Below, one piece after another: positions 51,136 through 60,705 of a stretch of DNA of 64,000 bases. The position numbers and the translations under genes are program-made. This DNA comes from Thermomicrobium roseum DSM 5159 (GTDB lineage Bacteria; Chloroflexota; Chloroflexia; Thermomicrobiales; Thermomicrobiaceae), in NCBI RefSeq assembly GCF_000021685.1, contig NC_011959.1, positions 124,001 to 188,000 of the forward strand, given 5' to 3'. The notes under the pieces are model-generated. The model was not told the DNA's origin, searched no databases, and saw only the letters and a list, made by a program, of their open reading frames with translations. Within the stretch, counting starts at the first letter, position 1. Each line of letters starts with the position of its first letter.

Positions 51136-53932
51136 TATCGCGACGAGCGAGGGCTTCGGCGGTCGCGATGCTCCAGCGGAGCGGGTGATCCGGGTACAGC
51201 TTCTCGAGCATCTCGCGGACTTGCCGCATGAGATCGAGCGACTTGTTGAAGGTGAGGACGAGATCACCCTCGCTGAGTTCGATGAGTTCCGTAATCTCCG
51301 CCATCGTCGCACCGTTGCACCAGGCGCGCATGGCACCGTAGAAACCCTCGTGGTGACCGGTGGAGAGCGCGAGGCCGTTGCGTCGCTCGACCTCGAACAC
51401 TTCCTGCTCCAGACTTTCGAGACGGCGTCGCAGGAGGACCAGCTTCGTCGGCAACGTAAAGTGATTGGCGAAGCGAGTCTCGCGATCGAAGGCGAACCAG
51501 GAGAAGACCTCAGCGACGTCGGCTGGTTCCAGCCCCTTGAAGAAGTCGCGATCCAGCATCTCGCAGATGATGAGGCCGTTGGTGTCGAAGACATCGGCCA
51601 GAGTGTCAGCCTTGCTGGTGGGATACCCGCGATGCAGATAGCCGAAATGTTCGAGCACGTTGCGGATGCCGCGCAGAAGTTCGCGAACGCGCCGCTCTTC
51701 TGCCGCGATCTCGCGCCCGAGTTGGGCTTCGAGTTCCGCCCGCTCCTGCTCCAGCCGGGCGATCCGCTGTAAATTGCGCTGGTGTTCCTTGCGCCGCTGG
51801 CAAGCGTGACAGGGATGGCGGAAGCGCTGCTGCGTCAGCTCGTGCAGAGTCTGCTGGATGGTTTGGAGGCGTTCCTCGATCCGCCGGCGCTCGGGTGCGA
51901 GGCGCGCCTCGACTTGCCGACGGTGCTCGAGCAGCATGGCATCGAGATCAGGGAGCGGGCGCGCCGCGAATGCACGCCAGATCTCCTCAAAGGCTTCCGT
52001 GCTGACGATTCCCCGGACATCGCTCACTGGCTGGGCCAGGAGCGTCAGGGCTTCCGGAATCGGTACTGGTTCGATACCGTGCGGGACATAGTCGATCTGC
52101 CGGTACTCGGTCAGGAGTTCGGCCGAGCCCTCGCGCGTCAGTACCAGCGCGATCCCTCCGTACGGTAAGCGATTGAGGAAGAGCACCCAGCCGCGTTCGC
52201 GCGTGTGGAGTGGTGTTCCAGGAGCCATTTCGCGGATGAGCCGCCGCAAAACCGGCCGAGAAGGAACGGCCCAGGGACGGTCGTCGAGATCGGCCTCCAG
52301 TTGCGCCAGGTCGTGCTCCAGGTGCCGCTCCTGGCTCTTGGCGTGATTGAGTTGGGCGACGATGTTGCGGTAATCGTAGAGCAGTTCGTCGCCGTCCAGC
52401 CCCAAGAGACAGCCGCGCGGCACTGTCTCCAGTTCGTGGCCTACCTGGAGAATCTCCTCCTCCAAGAGCCGGACACGCTGAGCGGCTTGGTACTGGGCCA
52501 AGCTCTCTTGGAACAGCTGGCGGACCCGGTCGCCGCGTGGTGGATCCCAAAGATTGAGCACCGTATTGTAGCGGATGGTGAAGGCCGACCGGACCGGCTC
52601 GAGTTCGCCAGTCGCGACGGCGAGCACTTCCTTGAAGGAGATCCAGGGGCTGTACGGAACGACGACGTTTCCCCGTTCGTCCATGCCGCGGCGTCCGGCG
52701 CGGCCGGCCATCTGCTGGAACTCGTTGGGTGTGAGTAGTCGCCGGCGCCGTCCATCCCATTTGGTCATGCGGCCGATGACGACGGTGCGGGCAGGCATGT
52801 TGACACCGAGCGCGAGCGTGTCGGTCGCGAAGACGACTTTCATCAAGCCCTGACTGAACAGCACCTCGACGAGCTGCTTGAGGATGGGCAGCAATCCCGC
52901 ATGGTGAAACCCAATCCCCTTGGCAGCGAGCTGGACGATCGTCTGGACCTGGCTCAGTTCGCGGTCTTCTGGCCGCAAGCTGGCGAGGAACGACTCGATG
53001 ACATGGGCGATCCGTTGCCGAGTCGCGCGGTCACGCACGAGATTGACTCGCATCATCGCGAGGCGGGTCGCATAGTCCTCGCAGTCGCGCCGGTTGAAGA
53101 GGAAGTAGATCGCCGGCAGCATATCTTCGGCCGCGAGTGCCTGGATGATTTCCCACGGTGGTGGTTCGGCTTCCTCGGCCTCGCGGCGACGCTCGGCCGT
53201 GAGCCCACCGCGTCCGATGAGCGCGCGGATTTCGCCGCCGACATTGGAGTAATCAGCCACCTGACGGCCGTGATGATCGATGACGAGCCGCAACTTTCTG
53301 TCGTAGAAGTACCAGAGTGCCAAGGGGACAGCGCGCTCGGTGTGGACGATCAGCTGGATGGGCCGATGGGTTCGACTGATCCAGTCGGCAATCTCTTGCG
53401 CATTGGAGACCGTCGCCGACAGGCAGATCAGCTGGATGTGCTCGGGGCAGAGGATGATCGATTCCTCCCATGTCGTACCGCGCTCTGGGTCAGCGAGGTA
53501 GTGAATTTCGTCGAAGATCACGCACTGGACGCTGTCGAGTTCCCAAGGCGTCTGGAGCAACATGTTGCGCAAGACTTCGGTCGTCATCACCACGATCGGG
53601 GCGTGTGGGTTCTCGGTGACGTCGCCGGTCAAGAGACCGACGTTGTCCCCGTAGATCGCTCGCAGGTCGCGGAACTTCTGATTGCTGAGCGCCTTGATCG
53701 GCGTCGTGTACATGACACGCGCACCGCGCCGGAACGTCTCGTAGACGCCGAACTCAGCGACGACCGTCTTTCCGGTTCCCGTGGGAGCAGCGACCATGAC
53801 CGATTTTCCCTCCAGGAAGGCGAGCATCGCCTCCAACTGGAAGGGATCGAATCGGAAAGGATAGAACACGGAAAACTGCTCGATGCTCTCGGGTAGCGAG
53901 ACCGCTTCTGTCGCGTCCATGAATCCGGTCAC
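51086..53932 (-). CDS. Ski2/Mtr4-like DEAD/DEAH-box RNA helicase
   Basis: 948 residues from GTG 53932, with GGAG five bases upstream; ATG 53920 is an alternative. Helicase motifs in order are VAAPTGTGKTVVAEFG (I), TTPIKALSNQKF (Ia), VIFDEIHYLAD (II, DEIH), LSATVSNA (III), a motif-IV/V region VVFATDTLALGVNMPA and QMAGRAGRRGMDERG (VI). A long C-terminal part includes a coiled-coil arm with CHACQRRKEHQRNLQRIARL and a DSHCT-like domain. It unwinds structured RNA with ATP. Bacterial members occur mainly in Actinobacteria and Chloroflexota. It is divergent from a glycosyltransferase gene. Confidence 0.9.
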   Translation of the reverse strand: MTGFMDATEAVSLPESIEQFSVFYPFRFDPFQLEAMLAFLEGKSVMVAAPTGTGKTVVAEFGVYETFRRGARVMYTTPIKALSNQKFRDLRAIYGDNVGLLTGDVTENPHAPIVVMTTEVLRNMLLQTPWELDSVQCVIFDEIHYLADPERGTTWEESIILCPEHIQLICLSATVSNAQEIADWISRTHRPIQLIVHTERAVPLALWYFYDRKLRLVIDHHGRQVADYSNVGGEIRALIGRGGLTAERRREAEEAEPPPWEIIQALAAEDMLPAIYFLFNRRDCEDYATRLAMMRVNLVRDRATRQRIAHVIESFLASLRPEDRELSQVQTIVQLAAKGIGFHHAGLLPILKQLVEVLFSQGLMKVVFATDTLALGVNMPARTVVIGRMTKWDGRRRRLLTPNEFQQMAGRAGRRGMDERGNVVVPYSPWISFKEVLAVATGELEPVRSAFTIRYNTVLNLWDPPRGDRVRQLFQESLAQYQAAQRVRLLEEEILQVGHELETVPRGCLLGLDGDELLYDYRNIVAQLNHAKSQERHLEHDLAQLEADLDDRPWAVPSRPVLRRLIREMAPGTPLHTRERGWVLFLNRLPYGGIALVLTREGSAELLTEYRQIDYVPHGIEPVPIPEALTLLAQPVSDVRGIVSTEAFEEIWRAFAARPLPDLDAMLLEHRRQVEARLAPERRRIEERLQTIQQTLHELTQQRFRHPCHACQRRKEHQRNLQRIARLEQERAELEAQLGREIAAEERRVRELLRGIRNVLEHFGYLHRGYPTSKADTLADVFDTNGLIICEMLDRDFFKGLEPADVAEVFSWFAFDRETRFANHFTLPTKLVLLRRRLESLEQEVFEVERRNGLALSTGHHEGFYGAMRAWCNGATMAEITELIELSEGDLVLTFNKSLDLMRQVREMLEKLYPDHPLRWSIATAEALARRDIIEQSLMIGLLPPIGT

Positions 53933-53959
53933 CGGATCTCCGCCTGTCGTATCTCGACC

Positions 53960-53965
53960 AGTATA
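53960..53965 (-). promoter_or_regulatory. extended -10 element before the helicase gene
   Basis: On the minus strand TATACT preceded by TGC lies about 28 bases upstream of the helicase GTG. The -35 region is weak. In the opposite direction TAGAAT at 54007-54012 could serve the glycosyltransferase gene. Confidence 0.4.
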
Positions 53966-54029
53966 GCAACCCCGCACGGCAGCGGACGCGCCTTCCGCGC
54001 TCCCGGTAGAATCGCCCGGGAGGCCGCGC

Positions 54030-55187
54030 GTGCGGGTCGGGCTGTTGGCATCGCTGTTGAGTCGCCAAGCTGGATACCGGCGTGCCGGTGTGAGCCGGTA
54101 CATCGAAGCCTTGCTCCAGTATCTTCCGACCGTTGCGACTGACCTGGAACTGGTCGCGACGGTGCCGCGAACGGTGTGGGGACTCGCCCACCAGGATTTC
54201 GCGGGTATCGAGTGGCGCCTCACGCGGTGGCCGACCGAGCGTCCGGTGGTGCGTATCGCCTGGGAACAGCTCTGGGCATCGCGCGTGCTGCGCGATTGCG
54301 CTGTCGTGCACGGCCCGGTGAACGTTCTTCCGCTCGCGCTCGACCGACCGAGTGTCGTCACGGTGCACGATGTGGCGTTCCTGCACTTCCCCGAGCATTA
54401 TCCACCAGCCAAGCGCTGGTACCTCCGCGTCATGACCGGCCTGAGTGTGCGACGAGCCCATCGCGTCATCGCGGTCTCCGAGCAGACTCGGCGCGATGTC
54501 ATTCGGGCCTACGGTATCGAGCCTGGTCGAGTCGTCGTGGTTCCCAACGGGATCGACGCTGGTTGGCAACGAGTCAGGGACGAGGAACTCGCGCATTGGC
54601 GGGCAGAACGAGGGCTTCCGGAGCACTTCCTTCTGTTTGTGGGAACGATTCAACCGCGGAAGAATGTGACCACGCTCATCGACGCCTTGGCGAAACTCGA
54701 TGCAGCGATCGATTGGCCACTGTACATCGTCGGTGCTCCTGGTTGGCGGGAGACTCCGGTCTACCGGCGTGTGCAGGAACGAGGGTTGGCGCAGCGGGTC
54801 GTCTTCGTCGGTTACGTCTCGCCGGCGGAGTTGCGGTATTGGTACAGCGCGGCCACGCTCTTCGTCTACCCCTCGCTCTATGAAGGGTTCGGTCTTCCGG
54901 TCCTCGAGGCGATGGCCTGCGGAACGCCTGTCATTACGTCCGATCGTTCGGCTTTGCCGGAAGTCGCTGGTGATGCTGCTTGGCTAGTCGACCCGACCGA
55001 TCCGGCTGCGCTCGCGACGGCGATCGCGACGCTCGCCCGTGATCCAGAACGGCGGATCGCACTCGCTCGTGCGGGGTTCGCTCGTGCGCAGGCATTCTCC
55101 TGGGAACGAACCGCGCGCGAGACGGCAGCAGTCTATCGTGCTCTCGGTGTTGGGTTGCTGGATGAGCGAGGAGGAGCGACGGCATGA
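54030..55187 (+). CDS. GT4-family glycosyltransferase
   Basis: 385 residues from GTG 54030, behind GGGAGG. The GT-B fold is indicated by VTVHDVAFLHFPEHYPP, a central VVVPNGIDAGW, LFVGTIQPRKNVTTLIDALA and the donor-binding YPSLYEGFGLPVLEAMACGT with the EX7E motif. The family is retaining and uses nucleotide sugars, often building polysaccharides or glycolipids. No partner glycan genes are near; it overlaps thiL by 4 bases. Confidence 0.9.
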   Translation: MRVGLLASLLSRQAGYRRAGVSRYIEALLQYLPTVATDLELVATVPRTVWGLAHQDFAGIEWRLTRWPTERPVVRIAWEQLWASRVLRDCAVVHGPVNVLPLALDRPSVVTVHDVAFLHFPEHYPPAKRWYLRVMTGLSVRRAHRVIAVSEQTRRDVIRAYGIEPGRVVVVPNGIDAGWQRVRDEELAHWRAERGLPEHFLLFVGTIQPRKNVTTLIDALAKLDAAIDWPLYIVGAPGWRETPVYRRVQERGLAQRVVFVGYVSPAELRYWYSAATLFVYPSLYEGFGLPVLEAMACGTPVITSDRSALPEVAGDAAWLVDPTDPAALATAIATLARDPERRIALARAGFARAQAFSWERTARETAAVYRALGVGLLDERGGATA

Positions 55188-56209
55188 CCGGTGCTGGCCG
55201 GCCCCTGCGCGAAGTCGGTGAGGAAGAGTTGATCGAGCAGATCGCTCGTTTGGTCGGCGACCGCTCGAACCGTGTGTCGATCGGGATTGGCGATGACGCT
55301 GCTGCTTGGCGCCCGCGAGCAGGGCACGAGCTGGTGATCACGACCGATACGTTGATCGAGCGTGTGCACTTCCGGTTGGAGTGGACGGATTGGGAGGCGC
55401 TCGGACACAAATCGCTCGCGGTCAATCTGAGCGACATCGCAGCGATGGGCGCGATCCCGCGCCTGGCCGTGGTCGATCTTGCCGTGCGCGGAACGGAGCG
55501 TGATCGGGACATTGCGGACTTCTATCGTGGCGTGCAGGCATTGGCCCGGCGCTTCGGTGTGGCGATCGTCGGGGGTGATACAACGCGCTCGCCGCTCGGG
55601 GTAGCCGTCTCGATCACCGTGATCGGTGAGTCGCCGCGCGACGGCCACCGCCTGCTCCGTCGGGATGCCGGCCGGCCCGGTGATCTCATCGGTGTGACCG
55701 GCCCGATCGGGCTGGCGGCCGCCGGTCTGCGTGTCCTGGAGCGTGGGCTGAAAACCTTGGACGGGAACCCGGTTATGCAAGAGCATTACCATCGTCCGCA
55801 GCCACGCGTACGGGAAGGACTCTTGCTGCGGCGGTGTGGTGTGCGCGCGGCGATGGATATCAGCGATGGCTTATTGGGGGACCTCCAAAAGCTCTGTCGA
55901 GCAAGTGGAGTGGCAGCGATCGTCGATCTGGAGCGTGTCCCGGTACCGAACGCGATCAAGTGGGCGTTTCCGGACTGGGAAGAGGTGGCGCTCCGCGGAG
56001 GCGACGACTACGAACTGCTCTTCGCCGCTCCCCCGGCTGTGTTCGCACGCGTCGCACGCGCTTTCGCCCGTGCAGGGCTCCTTCCCCCGTGGAAAATCGG
56101 TCAACTCGTCGAAGCGGGATCGGCCGGGCCGATCGTCGAGTTGCGGGACGTGACCGGCCGCTGTCGGCCAGCCGATGCACGCGGCTTCGATCACTTCCGC
56201 ACCGGCTGA
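55184..56209 (+). CDS. thiL: thiamine-monophosphate kinase
   Basis: 341 residues. SIGIGDDAAAW and VITTDTLIERVHF are the ThiL ATP/Mg-binding segments; HKSLAVNLSDIAAMGAIP and AMDISDGLLGDLQKLC are the family blocks. RGGDDYELLFAAP is also typical. The enzyme phosphorylates thiamine monophosphate to the diphosphate cofactor. Its ATG overlaps the glycosyltransferase stop. Confidence 0.95.
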   Translation: MTGAGRPLREVGEEELIEQIARLVGDRSNRVSIGIGDDAAAWRPRAGHELVITTDTLIERVHFRLEWTDWEALGHKSLAVNLSDIAAMGAIPRLAVVDLAVRGTERDRDIADFYRGVQALARRFGVAIVGGDTTRSPLGVAVSITVIGESPRDGHRLLRRDAGRPGDLIGVTGPIGLAAAGLRVLERGLKTLDGNPVMQEHYHRPQPRVREGLLLRRCGVRAAMDISDGLLGDLQKLCRASGVAAIVDLERVPVPNAIKWAFPDWEEVALRGGDDYELLFAAPPAVFARVARAFARAGLLPPWKIGQLVEAGSAGPIVELRDVTGRCRPADARGFDHFRTG

Positions 56210-56265
56210 CCGTGCCGGCTCGACGTGCTAGCATGCCGGGGAGCCTGGTGAGCTGGAGGTGACTC

Positions 56266-57693
56266 GTGGACAGTGCACGGAGCGAACTCTGCTTCCTCTC
56301 GGCGACGGAACTTTTGGATCACTATCGCCGACGGGCCCTTTCACCCGTGGAAGTCGTCGACGCAGTCCTCACGCAGATCGAACGATTGGATCCACACCTG
56401 CACGCCTTCCTGACCGTGACCGCCGAGGAGGCACGGCGGCAAGCGCTCGAGGCGGAATACGCCTACGCGCACGGTGAGCACAGACCACTCCTCGGGGTAC
56501 CAGTCTCGATCAAGGACGTAACACCGGTCGCCGGAGTTCGCTGGACGAGTGGCTCGCTCCTCTGGAAGGACCGGGTGGCGACCGAGGATGCACCGGTGGT
56601 CGAGCGACTGCGGGCAGCGGGTGCGATCATCCTGGGGAAAACGAACACGCCGGAACTCGGCTGGAAAGGCGATTCGGGAAATCGCTTGATCGGTCCCACC
56701 TCCAATCCCTGGAAGCTCGATCGGACGGCGGGGGGATCGAGCGGCGGTGCCGCGGCGGCTGTGGCTGCCGGCATGGGACCGCTCGCTCAGGGCACTGATG
56801 GAGCGGGCTCGATTCGGATTCCGGCATCCTTCTGCGGCATCGTCGGGTTCAAGCCGTCGTTCGGTCGGGTACCGTACTATCCGCCATCGGCTGTCGAGCT
56901 CTTGGCTCATGTGGGACCCATGACGCGCACGGTCGCCGATGCAGCGCTCATGCTGTCGGTCATGGCAGGGCCCGATCCGCGCGACCGCCACTCCTTGCCG
57001 CTCGAGTGCAGCGACGGCGAAGCGCTCGAACGGGATCTCGCGGGTGCTCGGGTTGCTTGGTTGGGCCGCGTGGGTGACGTGCCGGTGGATCCTGAAGTGG
57101 CAGCGATCGCTCGCCGGGCTGTGGCCGTCTTCGAAGACCTCGGCTGCAGCGTCGAGGAGCTGGTGGAGCCGCTGGAGGATCCCTATCCAGTGCTCGACAT
57201 TCTCTGGTCGGTCGCGATGGCTGCCGTGCACCGCGACGATCTCGACGCTGTCCGCGACCTGCTCGATCCGGGGCGACTGACGGTGATCGAGCACGGCTTG
57301 CGCTGGCGCGGTGTCGATGTCGGCTGGGCGCTTGCCGAGCGCAATCGCTACGTCGACCGCTTGCGGCAACGATTGGAGCGATTCGACTTCGTCGTGAGCC
57401 CGACCACGCCGGTGACGGCCTTTGCGGCCGGTGCCGATCATCCCGGTCAGATCGCTGGCTATCCGACGACATACCTGAGCTGGACCCCCTTCACCTATCC
57501 GTTCAACATCAGTGGCCAACCAGCGATCAGCGTGCCGTGTGGGTGGACGCAGGAGGGACTGCCGGTCGGCCTGCAGATCGTCGGGCGCTGGCGCGCTGAC
57601 GCGAGCGTGCTGCGGGCCGCGGCCGCGTTCGAGCGTGCCCGGCCGTGGAGCCACCAGCGCCCACCGCTGGCCAGTGGAGGGGAGACAGGATGA
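56266..57693 (+). CDS. amidase-signature family hydrolase
   Basis: 475 residues from GTG 56266, behind GGAGGTGA. The Ser-cisSer-Lys triad is present: Lys in VPVSIKDVTPVAG, and both Ser residues in AGGSSGGAAAAVAAGMGPLA and DGAGSIRIPASFCGIVGFKP. The length matches GatA-like amidases, but no gatB or gatC is nearby and the sequence looks like a general amidase. Substrate unknown. It starts 56 bases after thiL and overlaps tsaE by 4 bases. Confidence 0.9.
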   Translation: MDSARSELCFLSATELLDHYRRRALSPVEVVDAVLTQIERLDPHLHAFLTVTAEEARRQALEAEYAYAHGEHRPLLGVPVSIKDVTPVAGVRWTSGSLLWKDRVATEDAPVVERLRAAGAIILGKTNTPELGWKGDSGNRLIGPTSNPWKLDRTAGGSSGGAAAAVAAGMGPLAQGTDGAGSIRIPASFCGIVGFKPSFGRVPYYPPSAVELLAHVGPMTRTVADAALMLSVMAGPDPRDRHSLPLECSDGEALERDLAGARVAWLGRVGDVPVDPEVAAIARRAVAVFEDLGCSVEELVEPLEDPYPVLDILWSVAMAAVHRDDLDAVRDLLDPGRLTVIEHGLRWRGVDVGWALAERNRYVDRLRQRLERFDFVVSPTTPVTAFAAGADHPGQIAGYPTTYLSWTPFTYPFNISGQPAISVPCGWTQEGLPVGLQIVGRWRADASVLRAAAAFERARPWSHQRPPLASGGETG

Positions 57694-58229
57694 GCACGCG
57701 TGTTCCCGCGCTCGACCTGGTGAGTCACAGCCCGGACCAGACCCGCCAGATCGCAGCGACGTTGGCGCGGCATGTCCGGGGAGGCGATGTGCTGTTTCTG
57801 CAGGGGCCTCTCGGGGCTGGAAAGACGACGTTCGTGCAAGGGTTGGCGCGTGGGCTCGGTATTCGCGAGTACGTGCAGAGCCCGACCTTCATACTCGTCA
57901 TGGAGCACCGCGGCACTTTGCCCGACGGCCAACCGGTCCGGCTCTATCACGTCGACCTGTACCGGTTGGAAGAGCCGGGTGAGTTGGCGACCTTCGGACT
58001 GGAGGATTGCTTGAGCGATCCGGCAGGTATCGTCGTGATCGAGTGGGCAGATCGCTTGCCTCCCAACTGGGTCGAGGAGTATCTCGTCATCCGTTTCGAG
58101 CCGCTCGCCGAGAGCAAGCGACGGCTGGCGTTCTATCCGGTCGGTGCCCGCGCGCAGGCGATCATCGAGACGCTCCGGAAGGAGGTAAGCGGTGGAGCGA
58201 AGCGATCAACTGCTCCTGGCACTCGATAG
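57690..58229 (+). CDS. tsaE: tRNA threonylcarbamoyladenosine biosynthesis ATPase TsaE
   Basis: 179 residues from ATG 57690. The Walker A motif FLQGPLGAGKTTFVQGLARG is at about residues 36-55, followed by VQSPTFILVMEH and LYHVDLYRLEEPGEL, then IVVIEWADRLPPN (the Walker B/Glu-Trp-Ala block). It drives turnover of the TsaBD complex that adds t6A37 to tRNAs reading ANN codons. It is first in the set tsaE-tsaB-rimI-tsaD. Confidence 0.95.
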   Translation: MSTRVPALDLVSHSPDQTRQIAATLARHVRGGDVLFLQGPLGAGKTTFVQGLARGLGIREYVQSPTFILVMEHRGTLPDGQPVRLYHVDLYRLEEPGELATFGLEDCLSDPAGIVVIEWADRLPPNWVEEYLVIRFEPLAESKRRLAFYPVGARAQAIIETLRKEVSGGAKRSTAPGTR

Positions 58230-58920
58230 CGGCGGGGAGCAGGTAGCGATCGCGCTGTACGACGGGCGCGTCGTCGGAGAACTCCTCTACGACGCCGGGC
58301 GCGAGCATACCGCGACTGTTTTGCCACGCATTCGTCAGTTGCTCGCCGAGAATCGGCGAACTATCCGTGATGTCGCAGCGGTCGCCGTCACCACCGGACC
58401 GGGGAGCTTCAATGGTCTACGGGTGGGGATGAGTATCGCCAAGGCGCTCTGTTATGCGCTGGACGTACCGCTCATCGGCGTCTTGACGCTCGATGCGCTG
58501 GCGTACCCTCATACCGCCTTACCTTACCCGATCCGTGCGTTCGTCGCAGCGGGGCGTGGTCGCGTGGTCTACGCCGATTACCGGCGGCAGGGCGAGATCT
58601 GGGTACGGGACTCGTCTTTGCGCTCGGTGCGTCTCCACGAGGTGACGGATGGATTGTTGGGACGCACCGTGCTGACGGGGCATCTCGCGCCCGAGGAAGA
58701 GGCGCTGGTACGGTCTCATCCGCTCGTCATTCTTCCTGCTCCAGCGTTGCGCCAGCTTCGTCCTGCCTGGGTGGCCGAACTGGCTTTCCGACGCTGGCAG
58801 GCAGGCGAGAGCGATCCGGTGGCTGCGCTGGAGCCGATCTATGTCCACGGGGGCGGGGCAGAGGCCATTCCTTCGGTACAATTGCCGATGAGTTACGATG
58901 TCCGACCCGCGCGGGAGTGA
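58192..58920 (+). CDS. tsaB: tRNA threonylcarbamoyladenosine biosynthesis protein TsaB
   Basis: 242 residues from GTG 58192, overlapping tsaE by 38 bases, with GGAGG in the tsaE end. LLALDSGGEQVAIALYDG and VTTGPGSFNGLRVGMSIAKA are the TsaB ASKHA motifs. It is the noncatalytic partner of TsaD. The order with TsaE and TsaD supports the call. Confidence 0.95.
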   Translation: MERSDQLLLALDSGGEQVAIALYDGRVVGELLYDAGREHTATVLPRIRQLLAENRRTIRDVAAVAVTTGPGSFNGLRVGMSIAKALCYALDVPLIGVLTLDALAYPHTALPYPIRAFVAAGRGRVVYADYRRQGEIWVRDSSLRSVRLHEVTDGLLGRTVLTGHLAPEEEALVRSHPLVILPAPALRQLRPAWVAELAFRRWQAGESDPVAALEPIYVHGGGAEAIPSVQLPMSYDVRPARE

Positions 58921-58924
58921 CAAG

Positions 58925-59608
58925 GTGGAGGAGCGCACCCAGCAGTCGAGTGCCGATCCGAACAGCACGGTGCGGCGCTACGTCTTGTCCCCGATGCGGA
59001 GTTCAGATGTACCCGAAGTGTCCCAGCTCGAGCGGCGATGCTTCTCGAATCCCTGGCCGGAATCAGCGTATTACCGGGAACTCAGGGAGCCGGAGCGTAA
59101 CTATTACGTCGTTCTGCGTTGGGAGACAGCGCGCAGCGAGGAGGAGCCAGAGCTGGTTGGAGCAACCGGTACGCTGGCTCGCCTGCTGCGGGCAGCCCGC
59201 CCGGCGCGCACGAGCGCGCATCCACTCGTCGGCTTCGCTGGGATGTGGGTCATTTACGGTGAAGCACATGTCACCACGATCGGTGTCGCACCGGAGCACC
59301 GCGGGTTGGGGCTGGGTGAGGTGTTGTTCTTGACCTTGATCAGCGAAGCGATCCGGCGCGGTGCCGAGTTCGTGACGCTCGAGGTGCGGGTTTCCAATGT
59401 GACGGCGCAGTCGCTCTATGCCAAATATGGTTTCACGCGCCGCGGTGTCCGGCCCCGCTATTACAGCGACAATTTGGAGGATGCGTACATCATGACCTCG
59501 CCGCCACTCCGTGATCCAACGTACCGGCAGGAATTGGTGGCCTTGCGTGACCGTCTGCTCGAACGGTTGGCCGCGGAAGGGATCGAGATCGTGGAGGAAG
59601 CAGCGTGA
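58925..59608 (+). CDS. rimI: ribosomal-protein-alanine N-acetyltransferase-like (RimI)
   Basis: 227 residues from GTG 58925, preceded by GGGAG; ATG 58898 is an in-frame alternative overlapping tsaB. The GNAT core is VTTIGVAPEHRGLGLGEVLF, with VRVSNVTAQSLYAKYGFTRR following and the RimI-like start of LERRCFSNPWPESAYYREL. A charged insertion of some 30 residues (after YYVVLRWETARSEEE) and a C-terminal extension of about 40 make it longer than typical RimI. It sits between tsaB and tsaD, the usual RimI place. Confidence 0.85.
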   Translation: MEERTQQSSADPNSTVRRYVLSPMRSSDVPEVSQLERRCFSNPWPESAYYRELREPERNYYVVLRWETARSEEEPELVGATGTLARLLRAARPARTSAHPLVGFAGMWVIYGEAHVTTIGVAPEHRGLGLGEVLFLTLISEAIRRGAEFVTLEVRVSNVTAQSLYAKYGFTRRGVRPRYYSDNLEDAYIMTSPPLRDPTYRQELVALRDRLLERLAAEGIEIVEEAA

Positions 59609-60702
59609 TCATCCTGGGCATCGAAACCTCCTGCGACGAAACCGCTGCAGCCGTCGTCCGAGACGGACGCTTCGTGTTGTCGAACATCATTCGCTCCCAA
59701 GTGGATCTCCACCAGCGTTACGGCGGTGTGGTGCCCGAGCTCGCCTCGCGGCGGCACGTGACGAGCATCGTGCCGGTGCTCGATCTCGCCCTGGAACAGG
59801 CGGGGATCGGTCCGAGCGCGATCGATGCCATCGCCGTTACCGAGGGGCCGGGGCTAGCGGGCTCGCTGCTCGTCGGCATCAACGTCGCCAAGACGCTCGC
59901 CTTCGTGTGGGAGAAGCCGTTGATCCCGGTCAACCATCTGGAGGGTCATATCTACGCCAACTGGCTCACGCTTCCAGGTCAGGACGAAGTGCCGGAACCG
60001 ACTTTCCCTCTGGTCTGCCTGATCGTCTCCGGCGGGCACACCGAACTCGTGCTCATGCGCGGCCACGGCGACTACGTGCTCCTGGGCCGGACGCTCGACG
60101 ATGCAGCAGGAGAGGCCTTCGACAAGGCCGCTCGCCTTTTGGGATTGGGTTTTCCGGGTGGACCCGCCATTCAGAAGGCCGCCGAGCAGGGACGGCCGGG
60201 TCGATTTTCCCTGCCGCGAGCCTGGCTGGGAGAGAGCTACGATTTCAGCTTCAGCGGCCTGAAGACAGCGTTGTTGCGCGTCCTCGAGCAATACCAGCGA
60301 CGGCCTGCGCGGCGTGTCGCCGCGGGGCAACCCTTTCCGGAATACGTAGCACCGGAGTACGGGCCGAGCGTGCCGATCGCTGATCTGGCCGCTGAGTTCC
60401 AGGCCGCGGTCGTGGAGGTGCTGGCGGAAAAGACCGCGCGGGCTGCGCGCGAGTTCGGCGCGACAATGGTGCTCCTGGCTGGTGGGGTAGCAGCGAATGC
60501 CGCGTTGCGGCAACGCTTGCGCGAAATCAGTCCCGTTCCGGTTCGCTATCCGCCTCCTATCCTCTGTACCGACAATGCAGCGATGATCGCCGGTGCTGCC
60601 TACTATTTGGCTCAGCGTGGCGTGCGGGCCGATCTCGATCTCGACGTTCATGCGCACTTGCCGCTGGTGACGCGGACACTGCTCCGTGCCGGGGAAGCTT
60701 AG
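59605..60702 (+). CDS. tsaD: tRNA N6-adenosine threonylcarbamoyltransferase TsaD
   Basis: 365 residues from GTG 59605. ILGIETSCDETAAAVV opens the ASKHA fold and VNHLEGHIYANWL holds the metal-binding HxxxH. LIVSGGHTELVLM and LAGGVAANAALRQRL are further signatures. It transfers threonylcarbamoyl to A37 of tRNA. It overlaps the RimI-like stop by 4 bases. Confidence 0.97.
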   Translation: MIILGIETSCDETAAAVVRDGRFVLSNIIRSQVDLHQRYGGVVPELASRRHVTSIVPVLDLALEQAGIGPSAIDAIAVTEGPGLAGSLLVGINVAKTLAFVWEKPLIPVNHLEGHIYANWLTLPGQDEVPEPTFPLVCLIVSGGHTELVLMRGHGDYVLLGRTLDDAAGEAFDKAARLLGLGFPGGPAIQKAAEQGRPGRFSLPRAWLGESYDFSFSGLKTALLRVLEQYQRRPARRVAAGQPFPEYVAPEYGPSVPIADLAAEFQAAVVEVLAEKTARAAREFGATMVLLAGGVAANAALRQRLREISPVPVRYPPPILCTDNAAMIAGAAYYLAQRGVRADLDLDVHAHLPLVTRTLLRAGEA

Positions 60703-60705
60703 GGG

